Source of the DNA: Porodaedalea pini
Lineage: Eukaryota; Basidiomycota; Agaricomycetes; Hymenochaetales; Hymenochaetaceae
Reading direction: 5' to 3'
DNA: 64,000 nucleotides
Assembly: GCA_002794775.1 (NCBI GenBank)
Contig: NBAY01000002.1
Location: 1,860,001-1,924,000 of the forward strand
Shown piece after piece: positions 11,886 through 22,541 of the stretch. How positions within the stretch are numbered: the stretch's first letter is position 1; each line of letters begins with the position of its first letter. The position numbers were made by a program, and so were the translations under genes. The notes below the pieces were generated by a model. That model worked only from the letters and a program-made list of their open reading frames with translations, searched no databases and was not told where the DNA came from.

Positions 11886-14800
11886 CTACAGTTCTACTCT
11901 TTCATTCTCGATTTCCTGTCTCTTCTCAGAAGCATTACCCTGTGCTATAGTTGCAGAGCCCCAAGGCTGCGGTGTGTCGCTCATCTCGAACACTATGTTC
12001 GCTCCGCGCGCGATTTGCGCGTGTGTGATGATTGGATTGTCCAACGCGACGCCGTCCACAGACAGACTCTTCACATATTTTTTAGTCGGTGCGCCCGAAG
12101 CAGAGATGACGAGAGGACGCGGTGCTCCAGGAAGGTGGAGAGTCACCTTGTCGAAGAAAGGGCTATATTTAAAAAAGCTATGACAGACTTGTCGAGGTTA
12201 CGGAGAGAAGAAAATGCTTACGCTCCGACAACATATTGGTTTGAGACTGGGTCAACTGGATAGAATCCGAGAGCACCGAAAGTGTACCACGCGCTCATCT
12301 GGCCGCAATCCTCGTTCTAGTGCATGATGCCGATTAGTACGTAACGTGAATATCCAGAAAACGTGTACTTCACCCCAACCAGACCGTCGACAGTCTCATT
12401 ATAATCCGACCTCGCAATATCACGAACACGCTCCTGTGTCTTCGATGCAGCCCCCGCAAGCGAGTACAGGTATGGGATATGATGCGACGGCTACAAAACG
12501 AAACAAACACGTTTATGCCATGCTTTCGTTTCATCAATCTCAAGGTGACCTGCCTCGTTGGTTTGGGCATTGTGCCCGCCGTTGAAATGCTGGTCCAGAA
12601 ATTTCACGAAGCTGGCATTTCCGCCCTTCAGCGCAACGAGACCCGGTATGTCTTGCGGCACGTCGAAGGTATACGCCCACATGTCACCCTCCGTCCAGCC
12701 TTCGTCCTCACCAGCCCACGCGCCTGACGCATTACGTGCCTCCATGAAACCTGTCTTTTTGTTGAAGATGGTCTTGTACGCGCTGAATGAACGTGCGCCG
12801 AAGTGCTGCGCGTCAGCCGTGTGATTAAGGGCTGATGCGAGAACGGCAACGGCATGGTCGTCATCTAAGGTCTTCGGTGAGTCTATGAGGCTGATATAAA
12901 CGACTAGATGGGCGAACAGGCATAATCCAGCGTTCGAGATGCCGCCTCCGAGTGGATGTCGTTCGCGACCCAGCCTTTCTCTGCGTACACAGTCGATAGG
13001 CCTGCGCGGACTTCATAACCAACACCCTGAGATGATTCTTAGCTGTTCGAAACAACATCCTATAGATACGGCGTATATTTACCTGCTCTCGGTCTCCGTA
13101 TCTGACTTATGCTCAGAAAATGCCTTGCTTCATAAAGAGTGACTCACACAATATAGCTATCACCAGCGGGCGGAACTGTTGCATCTTTGCGAACTGCTTC
13201 GTACGCTAGTGCAGTGTCAAAGCTATCGCCAAAGCCTTTCATGACTGCCTCTGATACAAGAACGTCTGCGTGCGTGCCAACCATGATGTTTGTTTCTATG
13301 AAAATTCGACAGCGAGTCTGAGTGTAGTTCCTAAGTCCTTTCTGTGAGCGATATATGCACTCACCAACAATGTTCTTCCACATGGGAAGCCAGCCGCCCT
13401 TCCGCTAACGTCAACACAGCTCAAACGACAGAGCGGAATGATTTACCTCCTTGTAATCTTGTAGCATACTTGTGACCATTCCCGGTATACGCTCTGGGAC
13501 GAAGAAGATCTCCCAAGCCCATTCAGCGCGGAATGTGTCCTAGAAGACAGATTTCAGAATGAGCGAATAGCAACAGCAACAAAAGTTGATACCCAGATAG
13601 AATATCCTGTGTACGATTCGCCCTCGTGCACTGTATCGTCATATCCAGAGTAGTATTTGCCATCTTCACTTTGCTCGTAAGGATACTGTCGCGCATTTTA
13701 GCAGGGGAAATAGAAATAAAATTTGGTACTGACTTGCAATGTATGGAAGAAAGCCGTGTAAAACGTCGTCAAGTTTTCCTTGGTCGCTCCCTCGATCTCA
13801 ATCATCTCGAGCTTGTCCTTCCACGCCTTGCGGGTATCGTATGCTGTCTCCTCGAACGAGCGGCCGTCAGGCACCTCATTCTCGAGATTCCGGCGCGCCT
13901 GGTCGACAGAGATAAACGACACACCCACGCGCACGTTTACGGCATTAGATACATTCGCAAAGCGTACATAGCCAGAGAGTTGCGCGCCCGTGCCGTCCGT
14001 CACGTTCTTAGACACCGATCCGTTCTTTGCGATGCCCCACGACGCAAACTGCGCGTCGAAGCGCGCGACAAAGTACCCTGCGAAGGAAGGTGCGGGACTA
14101 GGGCCGATGAGGAAGTCCTGCCGTTCGGGGTTGCGACCTGAGATTTCGCGTGCAGCGGGATCGATGTGGATGGACCCATGAGGGTAGGTGACATTGGATG
14201 GGTCAGCGGAGCCCAGTACCGATGCACGCGTCGCTTCGAGGAGAACGTATGGGTCAGGAGTCTTGGGGAACGTGAACCGCAGATGTCCGACTCGCGAAGC
14301 TAATAATGTTCGCGTCAAAACCGGAATTGTAGAAAAAGCAAATCCCGAAGCACATACTCGCAGTCATCTCCGCCTTCACCTTCGCACCCTCCTTGTCGAC
14401 CATGTCCACAGCATAATACGCCGCACCCACCTGCTCATTCTCCTTCTCGAAGCTCATCGCCCTATCTTTGAAAAGAGGCTTCACAGCGCCAGTGCCAGGC
14501 ACCACAGTAAACGTGCCGCTCTCGCCCATCCAGATCGCCGGCTGGTGCGTCGCCTGAAATCCATGAATCGCGCTGTCGGTGTGGTTATATGGCGTGACGG
14601 AGACGTAGTTTTGACGCGTCTGCGCGACCCAGCGCGTCATGCCAAAGGGCGGCGCGACGCTCGGGATCATCCCGCCCGAGCCGTCCGGCGTGATGCCACC
14701 GTTTCCGATCATACTGTGCATGTAGAGTTAGTCCAGAGCTCTATGAGCCGGAGATGAATGAAGTATGCTAACGGGTCAACGTAGTCGACGGCGGCGCTAG

Positions 14801-14915
14801 CAGGCGTGCCCAGAGGCGGCACGGAACTCGTCCACTGGGCCCAAACTGACCAGAGGTACACATACGGCTGCCACTGCAGCAGCTGCATTCTTGTATGAAA
14901 ACGCATTTTCAGCAC
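11886..14915 (-). CDS. GH92 alpha-mannosidase, copy 1 (probably functional, odd N-terminus)
   Basis: Glycoside hydrolase family 92 comprises Ca2+-dependent exo-alpha-mannosidases acting on N-glycans and mannans. Exon 1 (14915-14773) joins exon 2 (from 14713) to give DYVDPMIGNGG followed by GMIPSVAPPFGMTRW, the family's N-terminal signature. Further blocks: the beta-sandwich domain at 14,720-13,740; YPYEQSEDGKYYSGYDDTVHEG at 13,690-13,600; FRAEWAWEI near 13,530; ETNIMVGTHADV near 13,290; the EDEGWTEGDMWAYTFDVP block near 12,690; NEDCGQMSAWY near 12,310; and a final beta domain ending GSATIAQGN with TAG at 11886-11888. About ten short introns fit GT-AG rules, and all exons checked join in frame. 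The in-frame N-terminus is a poor signal peptide, while a good hydrophobic stretch lies in another frame (see findings). ATG 14915 or 14906 could be used. A near-identical but broken copy lies at 15904-18894. Confidence 0.88.
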
Positions 14916-15309
14916 TGTCCTCTCGGTTTGAGGACAAGGCTCTACTCTACCTTATATAAGTTATAACTTGCTCTGAGCGTAGACCAGCTGACCGTCTGCG
15001 CCTTTTGAGCGCCGCCTCGTGATGACAAAAATATCGGACTCGGTGTTACCGACGTGACCTTCGTATTTCAAGAATGAAAGATTCTCAACTACGATGTACG
15101 ATCACGCCTCGTCGTTGAAACTGAACGGTTATTCCGGATCGACGCGTACAGGACGCCGATCATTTGACGCGCTCAAGTATAAGCTCCGCCTCATTCGAAC
15201 GCGTCGCGCGCGCCCTCAAACAAAGACGAAAAGCTCAAACCTCACAAAACTTGACACAGTCATAAGAAAGCTGTCAAAAACATATTGTCATACGGGCATT
15301 ACCATCGGC
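14916..15309. other. Promoter and spacer of duplication unit A
   Basis: There is no gene here. It holds the TATA box of GH92 copy 1 and spacer sequence alignable with 18,895-19,650, with several insertions and deletions between the two. Confidence 0.55.
14950..14958 (-). promoter_or_regulatory. TATA box of GH92 copy 1
   Basis: The minus strand reads TATATAAGG about 35-40 bases upstream of ATG 14915. The corresponding place in copy 2 (18949-18955) reads TATAAAG. Confidence 0.45.
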
Positions 15310-15690
15310 TTGACACTGCCGTCCTTTCGCTCGCGCGGGGAGCGGCGTACCGTTCTGGCGATGCTCTGCCCCCGCGCCTAGCATTGTGGCGCATGAGAGG
15401 AGTACTAGTCTCAGTGAGCGCAATAACGGTAAGTGTGCTCTTCCGATGCGAATGACAAGAATGGAACCGAAAAGGCTTGTCTTCGACAAGAGGCGGGAGC
15501 TGTAACTTGCTCAAGCTCGGTGAGGAAAGCGGCGACATGATAGATGTGGAAGACGATGCATCGCTGGTTGACTGGTCGAGGACACCCACGAGTTCGTGCG
15601 CGAAACAGTCGAGTCGGAGCTCACAGGGCAAGCGACATAAGAGTTGCCCACCTCTGGCGCCTGACGGAGCTGATTGTCTATCCAGTTCTG
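15310..15690 (-). pseudogene. Relic fragment of the orphan gene at 20259-22541
   Basis: Translated on the minus strand, 15,631-15,400 gives STSDASSSTSIMSPLSSPSL followed by SKLQLPPLVEDKP. The intact gene at about 21,120-21,010 has STSDASSSTCITSPASSPSL then SKLQLPPLVDDKP. DNA similarity extends over about 380 bases with small indels, so no continuous frame remains. Both the start and the end of the gene are missing. It arose with the GH92 duplication and is not expected to make a protein. Confidence 0.75.
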
Positions 15691-15903
15691 AGGACTACGT
15701 GCAATTCTCGCCGATAGTCATACCTTAGGCATAACCTGAACGCGGTCGCGACCGCCACTTACACTGACACGGCATCCGCACCAGAACTGCAAAAAGCCGT
15801 AATTAAATAGATCAACTCATTCAGCAACGAAGTACTACAGTCAGCCTTCTACTCGTACACTCTTGTCCGCGACTATCTGTCCCTTCTCAGACACATCATC
15901 ACC

Positions 15904-18894
15904 TCATGTTATAGTTGCTGAGCCCCAGGGCTGCGGGGTGTCACTCATCTCGAACACGAAATTCCCTCCGCGTGTGATTTGCGAATGAGTGATGACTGGA
16001 TTGTCCAACCCGACGCCGTCCACGGAGAGACTCTTCACATACTTCTTGGTCGGTGCACCTGGCGCAGAGACGACGAGAGGGCACTGTGCTCCGGGAAGGT
16101 GGAGAGTCGCCTTGTCGAAGAAGGGCCTAAAAGAGATGCCATAGTAGACTTGTTGAGGCCGACAATGGTCTACGTTATGGAATGAAGGATGATGCTTACG
16201 CTCCGACGACGTATTCGTTCGAAACTGTGTTAACGGGATAGAATCCCATCGTGCTGGAAAGGCACCACGCGCTCATCTGGCCGCAGTCGTCGTTCTAGTG
16301 CAGGATGCCGGTCAGTGCGTTACGTGTATATCCGGAAAACGTGCACCTCACCCCACTCAGACCATAAACAGTCTCGTTATAGTTCGACCTCGCAATATCA
16401 CGAACGTGTTCTTGTGTCTTCGATGCAGCCCCCGCAAGCGAGTGAAGGTATGGAATGTGATGCGACGGCTACAAAACGAACACATTTCAGCCATCTTTTC
16501 GCTCCATTGTTTTCAAAACAGCTCACTTCGTTGGTATGTTTATTGTGCCCGCCATCAAAATGCTGATCCAAAAAGTTCACAAAGCTGGCATTTCCTCCCT
16601 TCAGCGCGATCAGACCCGGTATGTCGTGAGGCACGTCGAAAGTGTACGCCCACATGTCGCCCTCCGTCCAGCCTTCGTCCTCGCCAGCCCATACGCCCGA
16701 CGCATTACGCGCCTCCATGAAGCCCGTGTCGTTGTTAAAGATCACCTTGTACGCGCTGAGTGAACGTGCGCCGAAGTGCTGCGCGTCGGCGGTATGATTA
16801 AGGGCTGCTGCGAGAACGGAAACGGCGTGGTCGTCATCTAAATTCTTTGGTGAGTCTGTGAGTCTGTTATAAAAGTCTAGACAGACAAACAGGCATAGTC
16901 CAGCGTTCGAGATGCCGCCTCCGAGTGGATGTCGTTTGCAACCCAGCCTTTCTCTGCGTACACAGTCGATAGGCCAGCACGAACTTCGTTACCAACGCCC
17001 TGAGACGATTCTTAGCTATTGGATACTACATCCTGTAGATGCGACACAGAGTTACCTGCTGTCGGTCTCCATACCTGATTTATAATCAGCAATTGTCTTA
17101 CTTCATAAAGAGTGGGACTGACACAATGTAGCTATCGCCGTACGGCAGGACTGTTGCGTCTTTGCGGACAGCTTCATATGCCAGCGCAGTGTCAAAGCCG
17201 TCGCCAAAGCCTTTTACAACTGCGTCTGCTACGAGAACGTCTGCATGCGTGCCAACCATGATGTTCGTTTCTATGAATTATTGATAGTGGGTTTAAGTGT
17301 CTTTTTTTAGTCCCAATGGAAGACATAGAAGAGCACTGCGACACACCGACAATGTTCTTCCACATCGGAAGCCAGCCGCCCTTTCACTAATATCAACTCA
17401 GCTCGAATATCTGAACGGATTGATTTACCTCTTTATAATCATGAAGCATACTCGTGACCATTCCCGGAATACGCTCTGGAGCGAGAAGAATCTCCCAAGC
17501 CCATTCAGCGCGGAATGTGTCCTGTAAGTTAAAAATGTCATAAGAGGACCAAATCGCAATAGCAACGAAAGTTGATACCCAGATAAAATATCCCGTGTAT
17601 GAGACACCCTCATGCACAGTGTCATCATAGCCAGAGTAATATCTACCGTCTTCACTTTGCTCATAAGGATACTATCACAGATACTAGCAAGGGAAAAGGA
17701 AGAAAATTTGACACTGACTTGCAGTGTGTGGAAGAAAGCTGTGTAAAGTGTCGTCAAGTTTTCCTTGGTCGCTCCTTCAACCTCAATCATCTCGAGCTTG
17801 TCCTTCCACGCCTTGCGGGTATCGTATGCTGTCTCCTCGAACGAGCGGCCGTCAGGCACCTCATTCTCGAGATTCCGGCGCGCCTGGTCGACAGAGATAA
17901 ACGATACACCCACGCGCACGTTTACGGCATCAGATACATTCACAAAGCGTACATAGCCAGAAAGTTGCGCGCCCGTGCCGTCCGTCACGTTCTTAGACAC
18001 CGATCCGTTCTTTGCGATGCCCCACGACGCAAACTGCGCGTCGAAGCGCGCGACAAATACCCTGCGAAGGAAGGTGCGGGACTAGGGCCGATGAGGAAGT
18101 CCTGCCGTTCGGGGTTGCGACCTGAGATTTCCTGTGCGGTGGGATCGATGTTCACGGAACCGTGTGGGTACGTGAAGTTCCACGGGTTGGCAGAGCCTAA
18201 GACTGATGCACGCGTCACTTCGAGAAGAACGTAGGGGTCAGAAGTCTTGGGCAACGTGAACCGAAGATGTCCGACTCGAGAAGCTGGGAATGCATGAGTT
18301 AAGACCAGAGCTGCACAAATGAGGACACAATGCACATACTCGCAGTCACCTCCGCCTTCTCCTTCGCACCCTCCTTATCCAGCATATCCACCGTATAATA
18401 TGCCGCACCCGCTTGCTCGTTCTCCTTCTCGAAGCTCATCGCCCTGTCTTCAAAGCCAGACTTCACAGCGCCAGTGCCAGGCACCACAGTAAACGTGCCG
18501 CTCTCGCCCATCCAGATCGCCGGCTGGTGCGTCGCCTGAAAGCCGTGGATCGCATGTTCGGTGTGGTTATACGGCGTCACGGAGACGTAGTTCTGGTGCG
18601 TCTGTGCGACCCAGCGCGTCATGCCAAAGGGCGGCGCGACGCTCGGGATCATCCCACCCGAGCCACCCGGCGTGATGCCGCCGTTTCCGATCATGCTACA
18701 CATGCCGAGTTAGTCCAGAGCTATGAGCCGGAGATGGGTGAAATATGCTAACGGGTCAACATAGTCGACGGCGGCGCTTGCAGGTGTGCCCAGAGGCGGC
18801 ACGGAGCTCGTCCACTAGGCCCAAACCGACAAAGGCACGCATACAGCTGCCACTGCAACAGCAGCACTCTTCCATGAAAACGCATCATCAGCAT
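15904..18894 (-). pseudogene. GH92 alpha-mannosidase, copy 2, broken
   Basis: This is the tandem paralogue of the gene at 11886-14915, with the same exon order and GH92 signatures (MIGNGG, GMIPSVAPPFGMTRW, ETNIMVG, EDEGWTEGDMWAYTFDVP; TGA at 15904-15906). Three lesions or changes are visible. First, near 18,815 a TAG stands where copy 1 has CAG (WA-Q-WTSS), just after a good hydrophobic signal-like stretch, and exon 1 differs from copy 1 by one base. Second, near 18,056 one base is missing (copy 1 CAAAGTAC, here CAAATAC), shifting the frame within the beta-sandwich domain. Third, the conserved NEDCGQMSAW reads NDDCGQMSAW near 16,290. A GVGYEVRAG to GVGNEVRAG change near 16,990 is also seen. 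The first two prevent a full-length enzyme unless they are sequencing errors, so I call it a pseudogene. It could also be a recent allele-like loss. Confidence 0.82.
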
Positions 18895-20258
18895 AAGGTC
18901 TGTCTTTCGGTATCAAGACACCAAGACAGAGGAATGGCCTACTCTCTACTTTATATCTTGCTCAAAGTGTAGAGCAGCTGACCGTCTGCAATATTTCAAC
19001 GCGACCTCATGATGATAAAAACTCTGCAGCGGTGTTGACGACAGTTGAACGAAGGATGAAGGGTTTCGCCAGTGCGACTCGGACGTCGTGTTTGCGCGCT
19101 CGTGGTCTATGTCGAGTGACGTCACATGCTCCGGACCGCGCGTCGATCATTCTACACGTTTAAAATGCTTCTTCAGCTTTTAACCGCCATCCCGCAACCA
19201 TATGGCAGTGACAGGGCCATCAACGAATAGAGAGCAGTTGCATTGAACTTGAAGAGTCTCATGCAATTCGTGAGTTTTGTAAACAGACATAAATACAAAG
19301 CAGAGCAATAGGAAGAGCCACTTGCTCTCTTCATTCCCTAACATATGCATGATTGCATGTTCCTAAATGGAACGGAATGCGAAAAATGAAAACAAATAGC
19401 TAAAGCTCGTTAGTATTGGCTAGCCGAAGTCATGTCTTCAGCATTTCCCCTCTTAGGTAGTACTTTCTGAGACATCCGAAATGTCTGGTTAGAAAAATTG
19501 CGAGGTGAGCCCGGGAAAGCGTCCTGAGGACGTGTATCACTAGGTCCAAGCTCCGATTCATTCGAGCGCGTCGTGATCGGCGAGTCGCGTCCTCAACAAA
19601 CAAAGGCAAACAGCCCAAACCTCACAAAACCATCCCAAACGTGATTCACAGCAAAAAAAGAGCGATCAGAATAATCTATTAGCATATGCACAGCACCATC
19701 GGGTATGAACGTCCAGGCACAAAAAGACGAATAAAACAGTTATACTACAGAGCATAATGCGGTAAAGCGACGGGACGGGTAAAGCTACAACAATGTAGTG
19801 TACATGTACAAGAAGATTGGGACACAAGTCAGATGGATATAAAAGAGGCACATAAGGTATCAGGGGAAGGGAGGGAATTAGGGGGAAGGGGGAAGAAAGG
19901 AAAGATACAAGAAGAGACTGTTGTGCGGACGTAGTATGTAGGTGCGCAAGGTGTTAAGGATGTTTCGATGATTAGCTATGAAGTGAATATGCAGAACGGA
20001 AGTCCAGACGCCAGGGGTGCCGATTTGAAGAAAAGGAAGAAGAAAACAGGCGACGAGATGCAGTTGCGGATGCGGTTGCAAGAGGTGCAAGGTGGCAGAT
20101 AAATGAAGAGAACAAGGCCGAGCCCCGATGAACCGGAGGCAGAAGGGGAGAGTGAAACATAAAGCAGTATGCAGCATGATTAAATAAGTGCATCAGCAGA
20201 AAAAAAGAAAAGGCAACACGGTTCAAGGCAGAAAAAAGAGGAGAAAAAAAGAGGAACG
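18895..20258. other. Intergenic spacer of duplication unit B
   Basis: No gene was found. It contains the TATA-like TATAAAG of GH92 copy 2 (18949-18955), a perfect CRE palindrome TGACGTCA at 19117-19124 about 220 bases upstream of the copy 2 start, and a purine-rich stretch (19,855-20,250) downstream of the orphan gene. Confidence 0.5.
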
Positions 20259-22541
20259 TCATGTCGCCTCAAAAGCAAGCCGACTTCCCCCAAGTCCCTC
20301 AAACGCAACGCCCGTTAGCCGCTCCCGGCCGCAGCCCAAGCTGCCCGTGTGCGCCCGGCCCTCCCACGCAATGCCCTTCCCGCTCAAACAATTCGCAAGA
20401 GCCTTCAGGCGCAGTGTGCACGGATTAGCGACCGGCCGCAGTCGCCACTCCGGTGCGGCCGGCGCCTCACGGGGACGCAGCGGGGACGGTGGCACAAACG
20501 CAAGCGGTGCAAAAACACGCGCGGGCGGGGCGGAGCTTGACTCAGCTCGGGAGGAGGACGGGTCGCAGAGAGGGATATTGAGTTCGGAGGGAAAGTTGAG
20601 CTCGCGCGTTGGTGCGCTGACGGGCTGTGGTGCGAAGCGCTGCACATCGAGCGCACTCGCGCGGTAGCCGGAGGGCTTGGAGGTTTGCTTGTCCGGACGC
20701 GTTTGCGTGAAGCTCTCAGTTGGAGGCGGCAAGACGTTTGCCTGGAGAGATACTGCAAACTGAATGGTGCGCAGATATGACTGTTGCACCCTACTCGCGA
20801 AGTCCACGAGTCCATAGACGGATTGCCTCACGAGTGATACAAGCGGCGGTCTGACGTTCTCGTCCTTTCGCTCGCGAGAGGAGCGACGTATCGTCTTGGC
20901 GATGCTCTGCTCCCGTATGCTAGTATCAATATGCATGAGAGGAGTCTCAGTGAGCGCGACCACGGTAAGTCTGCTCTTCCGACGTGCACGACAAGAATGG
21001 ACGATCTGCTGCCGAAGAGGCTTGTCGTCGACAAGGGGTGGGAGCTGTAACTTGCTCAAGCTCGGCGAGGAAGCAGGTGACGTGATACATGTGGAAGACG
21101 ATGCATCGCTGGTCGACGACGCCCACGAGTTCGTGCGCGAGATAGTCGAGTCGGAGTTCACAGAACAGGCGATACAGGAGTCGTCCGTCTCTGATGCCTG
21201 ACAGAGCTGACTACCTGTCCAGGTTCGCGGGCCAACTGCGATCTTAGCCTTACTCTTTGCTCGTCTCCGCTCGCCTTCCTGCCATACGACTGTTTCCAGC
21301 AAAGAATCCAGAAGTCGGCTTTGCAATGGAGAACGTGCTCTTTGCAACTCAGAGTCGGGAAACAGGGAACCGTGCAGGCTTCTAACGACTTCCTTGAAAG
21401 AGACCCGACAAGGTGTGGTTCCGGAAACCGCTGTCTCATGACTGGAACGGAATGCCGGGACAGGCCCGATCCTTGATGAAAACGAGACCGCAGGTTGCGA
21501 CGCGTCAGAGCACTGGTGAGTCATAGAGTCAGTCATTTCCCATTCCCCTGTCTTCGCTGTACGCACATGTCGCGAATAGCCAACCATGGTCGAGCAAAGG
21601 GGATGTCCTCTTTTCGCTCTAAATTCCAGCCTCTGCGGCGTGTGTGAGGTCGACCTCGACTCCTCATGCTTGCGCTGCGTAAGCGCCTTTGCCGCCCTAG
21701 TGCGCTCAGCCTCTGCCTCCCACGTCTGACCACGCACGCGCCACTTCCTCTCCTGCGCCTCCTTCTCGCGACGTTCACGCTCCTCGTTGAGCGCTGCGAG
21801 CGACTCCTCATCGAGCACGAGTTCGCCACCTGAGACGAAAACAAAGTCCTCATCCCGCACCTGCTCGATGCGCGGATCATCATCGGATGTTACATCAATG
21901 CCCTGCGTTTTGAGGTAAAGCACACGCGCGCGGTGCATGCTCCGGCAGTCGCAGTGGTTCTGCCCGGGGCTCGGGAGGCAGGTGGTCTGGCATGTAGCAT
22001 AGGCTTGTTGCATCTGATCTTGCAGGCTCAGGCTGTCCACAGAGGCCGAGGGTTCGTCGTCGTCGTCGAAAAGCGGAGAAGCTTCGTAGACGGGAACGGG
22101 ATAAGGTTCGTTGGTGATGCGGTGTCGCCGACATGAATCAGAGGCTTCCGCAGTTGGATTGGATACACAGTCCGGCTGTTCTGCTGTAGGCATATGTCTG
22201 TGCGTTGGTGATGGGGGTGAAGGCAGGCGACACGAGCTTGACGAAGCCACAGGTTCTGCATCCTCGACTGGTGCGGGCGCACTATTATGTACTGATGAAG
22301 CGCGAGGCTTCGAGGCTGGTGGAGACGTGGCGCGAGATGCACTCGCCCTGGCTTGGTCGGCAAGCCCATCAGCTGCAGCACGCCTGCGTCGTTCCTCCGA
22401 CTTCTTGCGCGTAAGCGCCGCCTGCGAGACGTTCCTCGAGCGGCCACGCTCGTTGAAGAGAACCTGTTGGTGGCGACGCGTCGACGTCGCATGCGATGGC
22501 ATTGGCAGGAGGGGCTGGTGATAACGATGGACAGAGAGCAT
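20259..22541 (-). CDS. Orphan 760-residue basic, Ser/Arg-rich protein, uninterrupted ORF
   Basis: I do not recognise this protein. It is a single open frame of 760 codons in a window where almost every other gene is split by introns. It is rich in Ser, Arg, Ala and Pro and probably largely disordered. Ordered-looking parts: a Cys/His cluster TCLPSPGQNHCDCRSMHRAR near 21,950; an acidic stretch DVTSDDDPRIEQVRDEDFVF near 21,870; a charged helix EERERREKEAQERKWRVRGQ near 21,770; and a possible amphipathic helix LVDFASRVQQSYLRTIQFAV near 20,790. No signal peptide or clear membrane span is seen. Part of the gene (about 20,845-21,225) is duplicated as a dead fragment at 15,310-15,690. Length of the open frame is the main evidence for coding. 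Conservation of the SSPSLSKLQLPP region in the relic shows only shared descent. Confidence 0.7.
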   Translation of the reverse strand: MLSVHRYHQPLLPMPSHATSTRRHQQVLFNERGRSRNVSQAALTRKKSEERRRRAAADGLADQARASASRATSPPASKPRASSVHNSAPAPVEDAEPVASSSSCRLPSPPSPTHRHMPTAEQPDCVSNPTAEASDSCRRHRITNEPYPVPVYEASPLFDDDDEPSASVDSLSLQDQMQQAYATCQTTCLPSPGQNHCDCRSMHRARVLYLKTQGIDVTSDDDPRIEQVRDEDFVFVSGGELVLDEESLAALNEERERREKEAQERKWRVRGQTWEAEAERTRAAKALTQRKHEESRSTSHTPQRLEFRAKRGHPLCSTMVGYSRHVRTAKTGEWEMTDSMTHQCSDASQPAVSFSSRIGPVPAFRSSHETAVSGTTPCRVSFKEVVRSLHGSLFPDSELQRARSPLQSRLLDSLLETVVWQEGERRRAKSKAKIAVGPRTWTGSQLCQASETDDSCIACSVNSDSTISRTNSWASSTSDASSSTCITSPASSPSLSKLQLPPLVDDKPLRQQIVHSCRARRKSRLTVVALTETPLMHIDTSIREQSIAKTIRRSSRERKDENVRPPLVSLVRQSVYGLVDFASRVQQSYLRTIQFAVSLQANVLPPPTESFTQTRPDKQTSKPSGYRASALDVQRFAPQPVSAPTRELNFPSELNIPLCDPSSSRAESSSAPPARVFAPLAFVPPSPLRPREAPAAPEWRLRPVANPCTLRLKALANCLSGKGIAWEGRAHTGSLGCGRERLTGVAFEGLGGSRLAFEAT

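Larger units (their letters stand above)
11765..15690. repeat. Tandem duplication unit A (GH92 copy 1 + spacer + orphan-gene relic)
   Basis: This unit aligns by eye with 15,698-21,225. Matching landmarks: the GH92 downstream flank (GATAGYCATMCCTTAG at 11,785 and 15,713), the whole GH92 gene, the promoter flank (CAGCTGACCGTCTGC near 14,985 and 18,975), a spacer piece (CAAACCTCACAAAAC near 15,235 and 19,617) and part of the orphan gene (TCCTTTCGCTCGCG near 15,322 and 20,862). Unit A lacks about 1.2 kb that unit B has between 19,645 and 20,845, including the 3' part of the orphan gene. Confidence 0.8.
15698..21225. repeat. Tandem duplication unit B (GH92 copy 2 + spacer + intact orphan gene)
   Basis: This is the second unit of the duplication. 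It carries the broken GH92 copy 2, a longer spacer, and the 3' two-fifths of the intact orphan gene. The match to unit A ends near 21,225, inside the orphan gene, whose 5' part is single copy. Unit B therefore keeps the intact orphan gene and unit A keeps the better GH92 gene. Confidence 0.78.

Noticed and set aside
19117..19124. Perfect CRE (TGACGTCA) upstream of GH92 copy 2
   Set aside because: An 8-base match is expected by chance in DNA of this length, and no equivalent stands upstream of copy 1. Not listed as a regulatory site.
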